A DNA stretch of 25,086 nucleotides from Bacillota bacterium (GTDB lineage Bacteria; Bacillota; Clostridia; Christensenellales; Aristaeellaceae): NCBI GenBank assembly GCA_023392515.1, contig JAEVYX010000056.1:1-25086 (forward strand), written 5' to 3'. This document shows positions 7,723 through 15,722 of the stretch, one piece after another (the stretch's first letter is position 1; each line of letters begins with the position of its first letter). Under the pieces are notes generated by a model. It made no database searches and was not told the DNA's origin. It saw only the letters and a list, made by a program, of their open reading frames with translations. A program made the translations under genes and the position numbers.

Positions 7723-9249
7723 ATGAACCGGACAAAAGCAGCCATGAAAAATACCCTGGCAACAGGCGCCTATCAGATAACAGCCATGCTCCTGGGCTTT
7801 GTAACCCCCAGGCTCACCATGGCTTTTTATGGTTCGCAAATCAACGGCCTGGTGGCTTCCATTACGGAAATCATGAGCTATTTCAAGCTGGTGGAGGCAG
7901 GGCTGGCCGCCGCCGCCATCTATGGGCTGTACAAGCCCCTCAGCGAAAATGACCATGACGGGGTCAGCGCCATCGTTTCAGCCGCCCGCAAGTTTTACGA
8001 GGTGTCCGGAAGGCTGTTTATCGCCCTGACCTGCGGGTTTGCCATTATATATCCCTTCATCGTGCCCTGCGACAGCCTGTCCCCCTTGTCGGTAGGGTTT
8101 TTGGTATTGATTATGGGCATATCCGGGGCGCTGGAGTTTTTCACCCTGTCCCGCTACCGGGTGCTGCTTACCGCCGACCAAAAAACGTACGTTGTCTCCT
8201 TTGCTTCCATGGCGTCGCTGCTTTTGCAGACGGCGGTGATCATCGCATTATCCCTTTTGCGTATGAACATCCTTCTGGTGAGGCTTTTTGCGGGAGCCAC
8301 GATCCTGGTCCGCTCGGTGCTCCTGTACGCCTATGTAAAAAAACATTACCCCTATGTAAACTACAAGGCCGCCCCCAATAAAGATGCCCTGAGCCGCCGC
8401 TGGGACGCGATGTACCAGCAGTTGACCGTCACCCTCCACCAGGGCATGGGCATTCTGCTTACCACCTTCATTACCCGGGACCCGCTGCTCATCAGTGTAT
8501 ACAGCACCTACCACCTGGTTACAGTAGGGCTTTGGGGGATACTGAAAATGGTCACCACGGGGCTGTACGCCTCCTTCGGCGACCTTCTCGCCCGGGGGGA
8601 AATGGACCGGTTTCAAAAGGCATACCGGGAATTTGAATACATGTACCTGTCCCTGATCACCGTATTATATTCCGTGGCGCTGGTTTTGATCGTGCCTTTT
8701 GTGGCCTTGTATACCCGGGGCATGGCGGATGTGAATTACGTATTGCCCGTGCTGGGCACTTTGCTGGTGCTGGAAGGGCTTACGGATCAAATCAAGGCCC
8801 CCTTGGATTTGATGGTGACCGCTGCCGGAAAGTTTCGGGAAACGCGGCACCACAACACCATGCAGGTGGGTTTGGGCATCGCCCTGGGGCTTGTTCTGGG
8901 GCTGCTGTTCGGCCTTCCCGGCATTGCCGCGGGCATCCTGCTTGCCAATGTATTCCGCACCGGGCTGCAGCTTTGGTTCGTGCCTAAGCATATCACCGGG
9001 CTTCCCGCCCGTTTGACACTGAAGCGCATGGGCCTGTCCGCCCTGGCTATCGGGCTGATCGCCCTGCCTACCTTCTTTTTCCCCCTTGCGCCTACCCGGT
9101 TTCTGGAATGGATCGGCTGGGCCGTCGTGATGGTTCTCTATGCCGCAGCCGTCGTGTTCGGGCTTGGGCTCCTCTTTGAGCGGCCTTGCCTGAAGGCGCT
9201 CCTCATCCGGGGAAAGGGGTTGCTGGGCGGCAGATTGAAGCGTGGATAA
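7723..9249 (+). CDS. Polysaccharide flippase (Wzx/MviN-like, MOP superfamily)
   Basis: 508 residues with about fourteen hydrophobic segments and an N-terminus (GAYQITAMLLGFVTPRLT, about 16-33) typical of oligosaccharide-lipid flippases of the polysaccharide biosynthesis family. These proteins move undecaprenyl-linked glycan units across the cytoplasmic membrane. AAAGG lies six bases before the ATG, 26 bases after licD. It is the last gene of the 4472-9249 operon and is followed by the large inverted repeat at 9271, which probably ends the transcript. No polymerase or further glycosyltransferase lies beside it, so extension enzymes must be encoded elsewhere or the product is a short glycan. 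Confidence 0.9.
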   Translation: MNRTKAAMKNTLATGAYQITAMLLGFVTPRLTMAFYGSQINGLVASITEIMSYFKLVEAGLAAAAIYGLYKPLSENDHDGVSAIVSAARKFYEVSGRLFIALTCGFAIIYPFIVPCDSLSPLSVGFLVLIMGISGALEFFTLSRYRVLLTADQKTYVVSFASMASLLLQTAVIIALSLLRMNILLVRLFAGATILVRSVLLYAYVKKHYPYVNYKAAPNKDALSRRWDAMYQQLTVTLHQGMGILLTTFITRDPLLISVYSTYHLVTVGLWGILKMVTTGLYASFGDLLARGEMDRFQKAYREFEYMYLSLITVLYSVALVLIVPFVALYTRGMADVNYVLPVLGTLLVLEGLTDQIKAPLDLMVTAAGKFRETRHHNTMQVGLGIALGLVLGLLFGLPGIAAGILLANVFRTGLQLWFVPKHITGLPARLTLKRMGLSALAIGLIALPTFFFPLAPTRFLEWIGWAVVMVLYAAAVVFGLGLLFERPCLKALLIRGKGLLGGRLKRG

Positions 9250-9270
9250 GGATGCGAATGGTTTCAATAT

Positions 9271-9438
9271 AAAAAGGAGCTGTCGTGCTAAGCTCATATA
9301 ATGTATAAAGTTATTTAAGAGGAAGAATTTCGCGCCTTCAGGTGCGACCAAAGGGCTTTCCGGTCGCCCTTTGGAAACCTTCGGATGCCATCCTCTTGCA
9401 TACTTATCACATTATATGACTAACACAACAGCCTTTTT
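9271..9438. repeat. 168-bp structured inverted repeat (MITE-like or large bidirectional terminator)
   Basis: The outer arms are 9271-9314 and 9401-9438. They match as imperfect reverse complements over about 40 bases, including AAAAAGG/CCTTTTT at the tips and a perfect 11-base core TCATATAATGT (9294-9304) against 9409-9419. Inside, AAGAGGA (9317-9323) pairs with TCCTCTT (9391-9397). The central part has a CGCGCC/GGTGCG hairpin (9331-9346) and a CCAAAGGGC/GCCCTTTGG hairpin (9348-9374). The latter competes with GCGACC/GGTCGC (9344-9349 with 9362-9367). The element sits between convergent genes and carries T-runs on both strands, so it can act as a terminator both ways. No coding sequence or clear target duplication is visible. 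Confidence 0.75.
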
Positions 9439-9477
9439 TGTTTTCTATGAGATGCGCCGGGCAAAGCCCATCGCCAG

Positions 9478-11115
9478 TTATTGAATCCATACGCTGGTGC
9501 CGGTACGCACATCCACCGAGGAGGCGATATTGTTGGCATGGTCGGCAATGCGCTCCAGGTTGGTCAGCATATCCAGGTACAGCATGCCGTTGCGGGCAGA
9601 GCATTTGCGGTTTTTCAGCCGTTCCACATGGTGGTCGCGCAGGGCCGCGGTCCAGTCGTCCACCGCCTGCTCCTCGTTTTCGATGGAGGCCAGGATATCT
9701 TCATCCGTTAATTGGTGGTTGAAAACATTCAGGGCCTGGTCCAGCATATGGGATACGCGGCCGTTCATATCGGCCAGCTCCTGCTCCGCCTTGCTGGAGA
9801 ACTTGATCTTATCCTCCACCCGCTTTTGCGCCGCTTCCAAAATATTGATGCTGTGGTCGCCGATCCGCTCCAGGTCGTTGATTACATGGAACAGGGACCC
9901 TACCAGATGCACATCCCGCTCGCCAAGATCCAGCGCCTTGATCTCCACAAGGTAGGTGGTAATCTCCTGGTTTAAGTAGTCCAATACCTCTTCGGTATCC
10001 TGCACCTGCCGCTCCGCCGATATATCCGCGTCCAGGAAGCATCGCATGGCCATTTTGAAATTGCGATTGGCCAGTTCGCCCATCCGTTCCACCTCTTTGA
10101 ACAATTGGCTGACGGCAATGGGCGGGGTCGCCAGAAGGCGGGGGTCAAAGTGGTTCATACGCCGGGCTTCACGCTGGGGATCGGTGCCCCGCACAAACAG
10201 CCAGGCCATTTTTTCCAGGCCTTTAGCCAGGGGCAGCAGAATCACGGTTGTGCCAATATTGAAGACCACATGGGTAAAAGCAATCTGAAGCCGAACGTTA
10301 TCCGGGGAGAGGGACTTGATCCAGTCCGCAAACGGCACTGCAAGGGCAATCCCAATAAAGATCGCAGACCCCAGAATATTAAACAGGAGATGCACAATGG
10401 CGGCCCGACGCGCCGTATGCGTTGTACCTGTGCTGGCCAACAGCGCAGTGATGCAGGTGCCGATGTTCTGGCCGAAGAGGATGAAGATGCCTCCGTTCAG
10501 CGTAACAAGGCCCTGGTCCGCAAGGGCCTGCAAAATACCCACGGACGCCGAGCTGCTTTGAATGATGGCAGTTATGGCGGCCCCTATTAGCACCCCGAGG
10601 AAGGGATTGCTGACACCGCTCATCAGCGTCCGGAAGGCTTCCCATTCCCGAAGCGGCTTCATGGCAGTGGTCATGGTCTCCATGCCGATGAACAGGATGC
10701 CCAGCCCCATGAGCACATTGCCCACCTGGCGGATGCGTTCCTTGCGGGCAAAAAAGACGAACATCATGCCGATGCTCGCGAAAATGACCCCAAAGTCCAG
10801 CTTGATGGATAGCATCAGCGATGTCACGGTGGTGCCGATGTTGGCCCCCATGATGACCCCCACCGCCTGTGCCAAAGAAAGAAGGCCGGCATTGACAAAG
10901 CCCACCACCATCACCGTGGTGGCACTGGAACTTTGAATGACGGCCGTAACACCGATACCGACCAAAACGGCCAGGAGACGGTTGCTTGTCAATTTGTTGA
11001 GCAGCCGCTGAAGCCCGGATCCCGCCGCCCGCTCCAGCCCTTCGCCCATCAGTTTCATACCAAAGAGAAACAGACCCAACCCACCAAATAAGGTACAGAC
11101 ATCCATCCAATCCAT
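9478..11115 (-). CDS. Na+/phosphate cotransporter family protein with PhoU-like tail
   Basis: 545 residues. The membrane part (about 1-325) holds two inverted copies of the Na/Pi-cotransporter repeat with the signatures QSSSATT (61-67) and QSSSAS (186-191), plus ANIGTT and QNIGTC. The C-terminal part (about 335-540) is helical and resembles PhoU, the usual layout of the NptA/YjbB group. These proteins move phosphate across the membrane with sodium, in some bacteria outward. The start is taken at 11115 because AGGAGG lies seven bases upstream; the open frame extends to 11163 without support. A weak promoter may exist upstream (TTTACA near 11217-11222), but no good -10 box is seen. Convergent with the polysaccharide operon. 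Confidence 0.93.
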   Translation of the reverse strand: MDWMDVCTLFGGLGLFLFGMKLMGEGLERAAGSGLQRLLNKLTSNRLLAVLVGIGVTAVIQSSSATTVMVVGFVNAGLLSLAQAVGVIMGANIGTTVTSLMLSIKLDFGVIFASIGMMFVFFARKERIRQVGNVLMGLGILFIGMETMTTAMKPLREWEAFRTLMSGVSNPFLGVLIGAAITAIIQSSSASVGILQALADQGLVTLNGGIFILFGQNIGTCITALLASTGTTHTARRAAIVHLLFNILGSAIFIGIALAVPFADWIKSLSPDNVRLQIAFTHVVFNIGTTVILLPLAKGLEKMAWLFVRGTDPQREARRMNHFDPRLLATPPIAVSQLFKEVERMGELANRNFKMAMRCFLDADISAERQVQDTEEVLDYLNQEITTYLVEIKALDLGERDVHLVGSLFHVINDLERIGDHSINILEAAQKRVEDKIKFSSKAEQELADMNGRVSHMLDQALNVFNHQLTDEDILASIENEEQAVDDWTAALRDHHVERLKNRKCSARNGMLYLDMLTNLERIADHANNIASSVDVRTGTSVWIQ

Positions 11116-11291
11116 GCGCAATCCTCCTGTGCATGTGGGGATGCGGCCATTCTTTTCCCGCACCCATTCGCTATTTTTCTACATAACGTGTATAGCGTAT
11201 CATGAACAGGTTGCGTTTGTAAAGAATTTTTCTAGTCTTTCTTCCACATTTCTTGCATGAGTGAAACTACGCCGCCGGAAAGCCCTGCCTA

Positions 11292-11897
11292 TCAGCTTTC
11301 CACACTTTCCAGCCACTGTTCCAGCTCTGCAAGGGTATCAAATCCCTTGCCGACCCGGATTTCCTCCTGTATGGCCTCCGGAAGGGAATCCAGGCTTGTT
11401 TCCAGCGTTTGCAAAAATGCCATGGCGTCCCCGTACTTGTTTTCAAACACACCCAGGATTCCGGTTTCGTCGGGCATAAGCACCACATGCTGGGCGCAGT
11501 ACAGGTCCAACTGCCGTTCCATGGTAACGCGCTTGGGCAAAAATTCCGTCACACGCCATTGGTCATAGGCGGTTTCAATGTCCTGCCGGGTCTTCCCTAC
11601 CAGTTCCTGGGGCATGCCGGTACGGCGGGTAACTTCATGGCCGCAGCGGGAATAGGTCATGTTTTGAATCAACTCACAGCCGCTTTCCAGCTTGGTAGAA
11701 GAAACTGTTCCGGCCAAATCCGCCTGGGGAGATGCGGTGTCCGTCGCCGGAGGTGCTTTTGCATCCCGGGGATACAGCCCCACAATCAACAAAACTGCCA
11801 GGGCCAGCAGCGTGGCTGCGCCAAAGATCACCTGGCGCCTCATGAAAGGGATTCGTTCCAGCTTTTTCTTGCCATCATCGCGGCGGTTGCTTTCCAT
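11292..11897 (-). CDS. BofC C-terminal-domain-like membrane-anchored protein
   Basis: About 201 residues: a basic cytoplasmic tip, one membrane helix (about 22-42) and an extracytoplasmic domain. The domain reads YSRCGHEVTRR, then PQELVGKT, then YDQWRVTEFLP, then LDLYCAQHVVL and GILGVF, a pattern I recognise from BofC_C-type proteins of Clostridia. In Bacillus BofC restrains SpoIVB signalling between the developing spore and mother cell; whether this homologue has that role is unknown. The start at 11897 is preferred to the ATG at 11909 because AAAGG directly abuts the latter; the choice changes four residues. It lies upstream of the phosphate transporter gene and divergent from the phosphatase at 12011. 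Confidence 0.65.
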   Translation of the reverse strand: MESNRRDDGKKKLERIPFMRRQVIFGAATLLALAVLLIVGLYPRDAKAPPATDTASPQADLAGTVSSTKLESGCELIQNMTYSRCGHEVTRRTGMPQELVGKTRQDIETAYDQWRVTEFLPKRVTMERQLDLYCAQHVVLMPDETGILGVFENKYGDAMAFLQTLETSLDSLPEAIQEEIRVGKGFDTLAELEQWLESVES

Positions 11898-11951
11898 TGC
11901 TTTCGCCATCCTTTATTTGTGGATGGCTTCAGTATGCCCAGCAACCATCGT

Positions 11952-11980
11952 TTGCATGCCTTTGCACGATATGTTACAAT
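11952..11980 (+). promoter_or_regulatory. SigA-type promoter of the HAD phosphatase gene
   Basis: TTGCAT (11952-11957) and TACAAT (11975-11980) are separated by 17 bases, with GAGGGTG and the ATG at 12011 about 25-30 bases downstream. Confidence 0.65.
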
Positions 11981-12010
11981 GGCCGGGCAATAAAAAAAGA
12001 GGGTGATCCT

Positions 12011-12661
12011 ATGGCAGTAAAAGCTTGCCTTTTCGACCTGGACGGTACGCTGCTCAACACGCTTTTTGATATAGGCGATGCCATGAACCACGCGCTTTCG
12101 GACAATGGCCTTCCGGAGCATTCCTATGATGCTTACCGCTATTTTGTGGGCAACGGCGTCAAAGTGCTGACAGAGCGGGCCACAGGCTTCAAGGAAGACG
12201 CCTATGACAGGGTGCTGGCCGCCTACAGAGCCTATTATGCCGCGGGATGCAGGAACAAGACCGGCCCCTATGAAGGGATTCAGGCCATGCTGGCAGCTTT
12301 ATCCCGCATGGGGCTGCCTCTGTGTGTGCTGTCCAACAAACCCCACGATGACACGCTGGAAGTGGTTTCTTATTACTTTCATGACATTGCCTTTGCCAAG
12401 GTGCAGGGGCAGTTGGATTCCGTGCCGGTGAAGCCCGACCCGGCCGGCGCGCTTGCGATTGCAAAGACCCTCAATATTTCCCCTTCGGATTTTTTATATG
12501 CCGGGGACACAGGGGTGGATATGGCCTGCGCCCGGAGCGCGGGTATGCAGGCGGTTGGCGTTACCTGGGGCTTTCGCCCGGAGGCGGAGCTATTGGAATA
12601 TGGCGCGCAGCACATTATCAGCCATCCGGATGAACTGCCGGCGCTGATTCAAAAAGGGTGA
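12011..12661 (+). CDS. HAD hydrolase, phosphoglycolate phosphatase-like
   Basis: 216 residues. HAD motif I is FDLDGTLL (8-15) with both catalytic aspartates, motif II is LSNKP, and VKPDP plus YAGDTGVDMACARSAG supply motifs III and IV. The cap between motifs I and II is helical, as in the Gph/PGP subfamily, which dephosphorylates 2-phosphoglycolate or related small phosphate esters. The reading frame is open back to 11897, but the start at 12011 has GAGGGTG five bases upstream and gives the canonical N-terminus. It stands between divergent BofC-like and convergent unknown genes and is probably transcribed alone from the promoter at 11952. Confidence 0.88.
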   Translation: MAVKACLFDLDGTLLNTLFDIGDAMNHALSDNGLPEHSYDAYRYFVGNGVKVLTERATGFKEDAYDRVLAAYRAYYAAGCRNKTGPYEGIQAMLAALSRMGLPLCVLSNKPHDDTLEVVSYYFHDIAFAKVQGQLDSVPVKPDPAGALAIAKTLNISPSDFLYAGDTGVDMACARSAGMQAVGVTWGFRPEAELLEYGAQHIISHPDELPALIQKG

Positions 12662-12681
12662 AAAGCTTTCCTCAGCTACAC

Positions 12682-13245
12682 TTATCCTTCATTTACGTAT
12701 TCTGACGCGGGCAGCGCAGCGGGAGCGTCCGCCAATTTCGGCTGCTCCTGTACTGCAAGAGGCGGCACCAACAGGGTCTCCAGCTCTTTCAGCCGTTGAA
12801 TACGCAGCTGTACCCGCCGCCCGGTGAGAAGCTTTGCCCGGTACTGGTCAAACAGCGCCCGCACGCCCATGGTAACGGGTATAGCGGCCCAGAACCCCGC
12901 GCCTGCGGCCACACAGGCGCCTACGCCCAGCGCAGCCCCTGTTTTGGCCATGCGGAACGCGCCGTCCCTCAGCCCTGTGGCGCTGCTCTTGCGGCCCAGA
13001 AGCACCTTTGTCTGCTCCGTAACGGCAATCAGCACAAAGGGAAGCGCGGTGCAGGCGCCGCCCAGCAGGTCATCCAGTATGCCCGCCTGGTCCAGCAACC
13101 CGGCATCCACACAGATTTCATCCACATAGCTTAAGCTGGTAGCCAGCGCGTCCACCAAGGTGTCTCGCTGGCGCTTTTGATATTTTCGTACCAATTCCTC
13201 GTATGTAATCAGAGGCCATTCCCCCTCTTTTGCACAGCCGCACAC
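12682..13245 (-). CDS. Unknown membrane-associated protein
   Basis: I do not recognise this family. Up to 187 residues: a polar N-terminus (ITYEELVRKYQKRQRDTLVD), a hydrophobic stretch near residues 62-78, a longer glycine/alanine-rich one near 101-130 (GAALGVGACVAAGAGFWAAI) and a charged C-terminal tail rich in leucine, proline and alanine. The coordinates given use the GTG that directly follows the upstream stop, but no ribosome site precedes it. AGAGGGGG is six bases before an in-frame CTG at 13212, so the true start may be there, giving MITYEEL. The gene follows the coiled-coil protein gene without a gap and is certainly cotranscribed with it. The two may form a membrane complex. Confidence 0.6.
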   Translation of the reverse strand: MCGCAKEGEWPLITYEELVRKYQKRQRDTLVDALATSLSYVDEICVDAGLLDQAGILDDLLGGACTALPFVLIAVTEQTKVLLGRKSSATGLRDGAFRMAKTGAALGVGACVAAGAGFWAAIPVTMGVRALFDQYRAKLLTGRRVQLRIQRLKELETLLVPPLAVQEQPKLADAPAALPASEYVNEG

Positions 13246-13671
13246 TTATTTCAGCAAGCCCAGCACCGTTACAATCACCCAGGCCCCGGCCAGTATGCCT
13301 GCCAGCACCGTAAGCTGGGACAGGGTCTGGTTTTTTTTGCCCATTTTCTGCTGTTTTATTTCCAAGGCGGACAGCCTCTTTTGCAGTTCTGCATAACGGG
13401 TGTCCGCTGTCTTTTGCAATCCTTCCAGCTTGTCGGCAAGCTCCCGCCGCACATCCGGCCCCTGCTGTTCCAGTATGGTCAGCCGTGCGGACATTTCTTC
13501 CGTCTCCCTGCGCAGGCGCATCTGGTCGTCGCACAGGCCTTCGGCCACAACCGTCATCTCGCTGGTGAAATCCTCCACCAGGCTTTCCACATCGGGGCCT
13601 TTAATGGCTTGAATGGCCCCGTCTATCAATTCTTTGGGCTTTCTCATAATACCCAGAGGCTTTTGCGCCAT
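13246..13671 (-). CDS. Unknown tail-anchored coiled-coil protein
   Basis: 141 residues, family not recognised. The central part (about 45-115) is charged and heptad-like (MRLRRETEEMSARL, LADKLEGLQK, LQKRLSALEIK), predicting a coiled coil. One hydrophobic segment at the extreme C-terminus (about 120-138, LTVLAGILAGAWVIVTVLG) would anchor it in the membrane with the coiled coil in the cytoplasm. The ATG at 13671 is chosen because AAAGGAG lies seven bases upstream; an in-frame GTG two codons earlier is less well spaced. It heads a two-gene unit with the membrane-associated gene at 12682-13245, transcribed from a promoter at 13698-13726. Confidence 0.7.
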   Translation of the reverse strand: MAQKPLGIMRKPKELIDGAIQAIKGPDVESLVEDFTSEMTVVAEGLCDDQMRLRRETEEMSARLTILEQQGPDVRRELADKLEGLQKTADTRYAELQKRLSALEIKQQKMGKKNQTLSQLTVLAGILAGAWVIVTVLGLLK

Positions 13672-13697
13672 ATGCACGCTCCTTTCCGGATGGAATC

Positions 13698-13726
13698 ATC
13701 ATACCATATTCACATAAATTGTACAA
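13698..13726 (-). promoter_or_regulatory. SigA-type promoter of the coiled-coil/membrane gene pair
   Basis: On the minus strand TTGTAC (13721-13726) is 17 bases from TATGAT (13698-13703). The -35 box overlaps the opposing promoter's -35 box in the palindrome TTGTACAA. Confidence 0.65.
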
Positions 13727-13747
13727 ATCCCCCATGGCAGGGATAAT
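13719..13747 (+). promoter_or_regulatory. SigA-type promoter of the cyclase-family gene
   Basis: TTGTAC (13719-13724) is 17 bases from GATAAT (13742-13747). A perfect TATAAT at 13758-13763 offers an alternative -10 box with a poorer -35. Either would start the mRNA just ahead of AAAGGATG. Confidence 0.6.
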
Positions 13748-13784
13748 ACAAACCGGTTATAATAGAAAAAAGGATGTGGCAAAA

Positions 13785-14435
13785 ATGTGGGTGGATTTAA
13801 GCTATGCCATGACGGACGGGATGCCCGTTTACCCGGGGGACCGGGCTTTCAAGCTTATTTTAGAAAAGCAGGTGGAGTGGGATCACTACGCAGCTTTTCA
13901 CCTGTCCGCCGGGCTTCATGCCGGTACCCACGCGGATGCGCCCATGCACCTTCTAAAAGGGGGAAGCACCATTGCGGATATGATGCTATCCCGCTTTGCG
14001 GCTCCCGGCATGCTGATTGACGCCCGGGGCCAGGCAGAGATTTCCTCCCTTTCCCTTGAAGATGAGTCCCTTCGGGGCAAGGCGGTGCTATTGTGGACGG
14101 GGATGGAAGACGTCTATGGCACACCGGCTTATTATGAAGGCCATCCGGTGGTATCCATGGCGCTATGCAGCCAGCTTATTAGGGCCGGGATCGCCTTTCT
14201 CGGCATGGATATGCCCTCCCCGGACCAGCCTCCTTTTCCGGTGCACAAGGCGCTGCTGGCATCCGGCATTCCCATTGTAGAAAACATGCGCAATTTCAAG
14301 GCGCTGACCCAGCCTTTTGAAGTGTTTGCCTTTCCCCTTTCCCTTAACGCGGAGGCAAGCCCTGTGCGGGCAGCCGCCCGGATTTTGGAAAAGGACGGCT
14401 TTCCCGGTTTTAATGACAAATCCTTCAAGCCATGA
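13785..14435 (+). CDS. Cyclase family metal-dependent hydrolase (KynB/formamidase-like)
   Basis: 216 residues. The N-terminus DLSYAMTDGMPVYPGD and the metal-binding block HAGTHADAPMH (45-55), with two histidines and an aspartate in the HxGTHxDxPxH arrangement, identify the cyclase family (PF04199). It includes kynurenine formamidase, isatin hydrolase and polyketide cyclase relatives. LGMDMPSPD and IPIVENMRNF follow as in other members. No tryptophan-degradation gene is adjacent, so kynurenine formamidase is only one possibility. AAAGGATG lies eight bases before the ATG; the open frame extends to 13719 but would start inside the promoter. The following permease gene has its own promoter inside this gene's 3' end. 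Confidence 0.88.
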   Translation: MWVDLSYAMTDGMPVYPGDRAFKLILEKQVEWDHYAAFHLSAGLHAGTHADAPMHLLKGGSTIADMMLSRFAAPGMLIDARGQAEISSLSLEDESLRGKAVLLWTGMEDVYGTPAYYEGHPVVSMALCSQLIRAGIAFLGMDMPSPDQPPFPVHKALLASGIPIVENMRNFKALTQPFEVFAFPLSLNAEASPVRAAARILEKDGFPGFNDKSFKP

Positions 14436-14441
14436 TATACT
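14413..14441 (+). promoter_or_regulatory. SigA-type extended -10 promoter of the AI-2E permease gene
   Basis: ATGACA (14413-14418), 17 bases, then TATACT (14436-14441) preceded by TGA (an extended TGn). The promoter overlaps the end of the cyclase coding sequence. Confidence 0.6.
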
Positions 14442-14478
14442 GACCCAGAATCATGAAAAATGAACGGGAGGGATGCGG

Positions 14479-15675
14479 ATGGACTCATTCCTGCAGCGCC
14501 TGCACGCATGGAATAAGCGGCTGAACGATCTTCCCCGCAAAGGGTTATTGATTGCTGTGGTTCTGGGAACCTGCTTTTTGGCGGTGGCGTTATTCCCATT
14601 ATGCTGGCCCTTTGTCGTGGCGTTGTTATTCGCCATGATGATGGAACCCCTGGTGCGACTTTTACGCAAAGCTTTTGCAAAAGTGCCCGTCGGAAAAAAC
14701 CTGGCTACCATCGTCAGCATGGCGGTTGTGTTTGGTTTGCTTTTCTGGCTGGTGCGCATGATTCTAAGCCGCCTGGTTCACGAACTGCTGGCTTTGGCCC
14801 GGGCTGCGCCCGATCTTATCAAGTGGATCAGCAATGTCGTTACCGAGCAGGTTGGCGTGTTGGTGGACAAATATTCATATGCCCTGCCCGAGAATATTCT
14901 GGAAATAACGAATCAGGCGCTAAATGAAGTCAGCAAGCAATTGCTCAGCCTTGCAGGCAGCGTTTCCCGCACCATCGCAACAGGGGCCTGGGCCACGGCC
15001 ATGTCGGTGCCGATGATGCTTTTATCTATCGTACTCACCATCATGGCTACATATTATTTCAGCAGCGACAAGGATCGCATTTTCGGATTTTTCCGCAACA
15101 ATGTTCCTGCGGTTATGCTTCGTAAAGGAACGCTTTTGCGCAAAAACATATTTAAAGCGCTTTTTGGCCAGGCCAAATCGCAAATCCTGGTATCCATGCT
15201 TACCACCGCCTTGGTGATTGTGGGAATGATGATTATGCAAAGGCCCTACGGCCTTTTGATCGGCCTTCTCATTGGTGTGGCGGATGCGCTGCCGGTGCTG
15301 GGCGCAGGGCTGTTTTTGATCCCCTGGTCTCTTTTCGGATTTGTTGTCAGCGATACCACCACGGGGGTCGGCATGGCCCTGCTATATGTAGCAGTGGTCG
15401 TGATGCGGCAAATTGCGGAACCCAGGATCGTAGGCAAAAACCTGGGCCTGTATCCTCTGGCAACCATGATGGCCATCTTTGCGGGGTACCGGATTACCGG
15501 CGGCGTGCTGGGCATGCTGCTGGGCCCCATATTGCTGAACATCTGCAAAGTGGTGCTGGAGGCTGACCGTGCCGACGATGTACCGCTGCCGCCCGCGTCC
15601 CGGCTCAAACTTGTTTTCAAGCGGCACATGCCTGAAGGGGAAAAGCCGTCGCCTGGCAAGGATTCGGAAAAATAA
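14479..15675 (+). CDS. AI-2E family transporter (PF01594 permease)
   Basis: 398 residues with about eight hydrophobic segments arranged in the AI-2E family pattern: two N-terminal helices (about 20-55), a third near 70-92, a long amphipathic region (about 95-165), then helices ending with LIGLLIGVADALPVLGAGLFLIPW-like and PLATMMAIFAGY segments. Members were first linked to autoinducer-2 export, and others are sodium/proton antiporters or have unknown substrates, so the name should not be taken as proof of quorum sensing. GGGAGG is seven bases before the ATG at 14479; the in-frame ATG at 14473 is too close to it. The C-terminus is a charged cytoplasmic tail. Confidence 0.9.
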   Translation: MDSFLQRLHAWNKRLNDLPRKGLLIAVVLGTCFLAVALFPLCWPFVVALLFAMMMEPLVRLLRKAFAKVPVGKNLATIVSMAVVFGLLFWLVRMILSRLVHELLALARAAPDLIKWISNVVTEQVGVLVDKYSYALPENILEITNQALNEVSKQLLSLAGSVSRTIATGAWATAMSVPMMLLSIVLTIMATYYFSSDKDRIFGFFRNNVPAVMLRKGTLLRKNIFKALFGQAKSQILVSMLTTALVIVGMMIMQRPYGLLIGLLIGVADALPVLGAGLFLIPWSLFGFVVSDTTTGVGMALLYVAVVVMRQIAEPRIVGKNLGLYPLATMMAIFAGYRITGGVLGMLLGPILLNICKVVLEADRADDVPLPPASRLKLVFKRHMPEGEKPSPGKDSEK

Positions 15676-15683
15676 ATAAAAAA

Positions 15684-15708
15684 CCTTGCCTGTTATAAAC
15701 AGATAAGG
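15684..15708 (-). terminator. Second hairpin between convergent genes
   Basis: CCTTGCCTGTT (15684-15694) pairs with AACAGATAAGG (15698-15708) with one wobble and one mismatch. On the minus strand it is followed by a run of six T and more T-rich sequence, so it can back up the terminator at 15723; on the plus strand the T-run is weak. Confidence 0.5.
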
Positions 15709-15722
15709 CTTTATAGAAAAAT

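Noticed and set aside
9261..9445. A target-site duplication proving the inverted repeat transposed
   Set aside because: Flanks are A/T runs, and no convincing short direct repeat can be defined at the element ends.
10379..11167. 262-codon minus-strand frame overlapping the phosphate transporter
   Set aside because: Histidine-, glycine- and arginine-rich shadow of the real transporter in another frame of the same strand.
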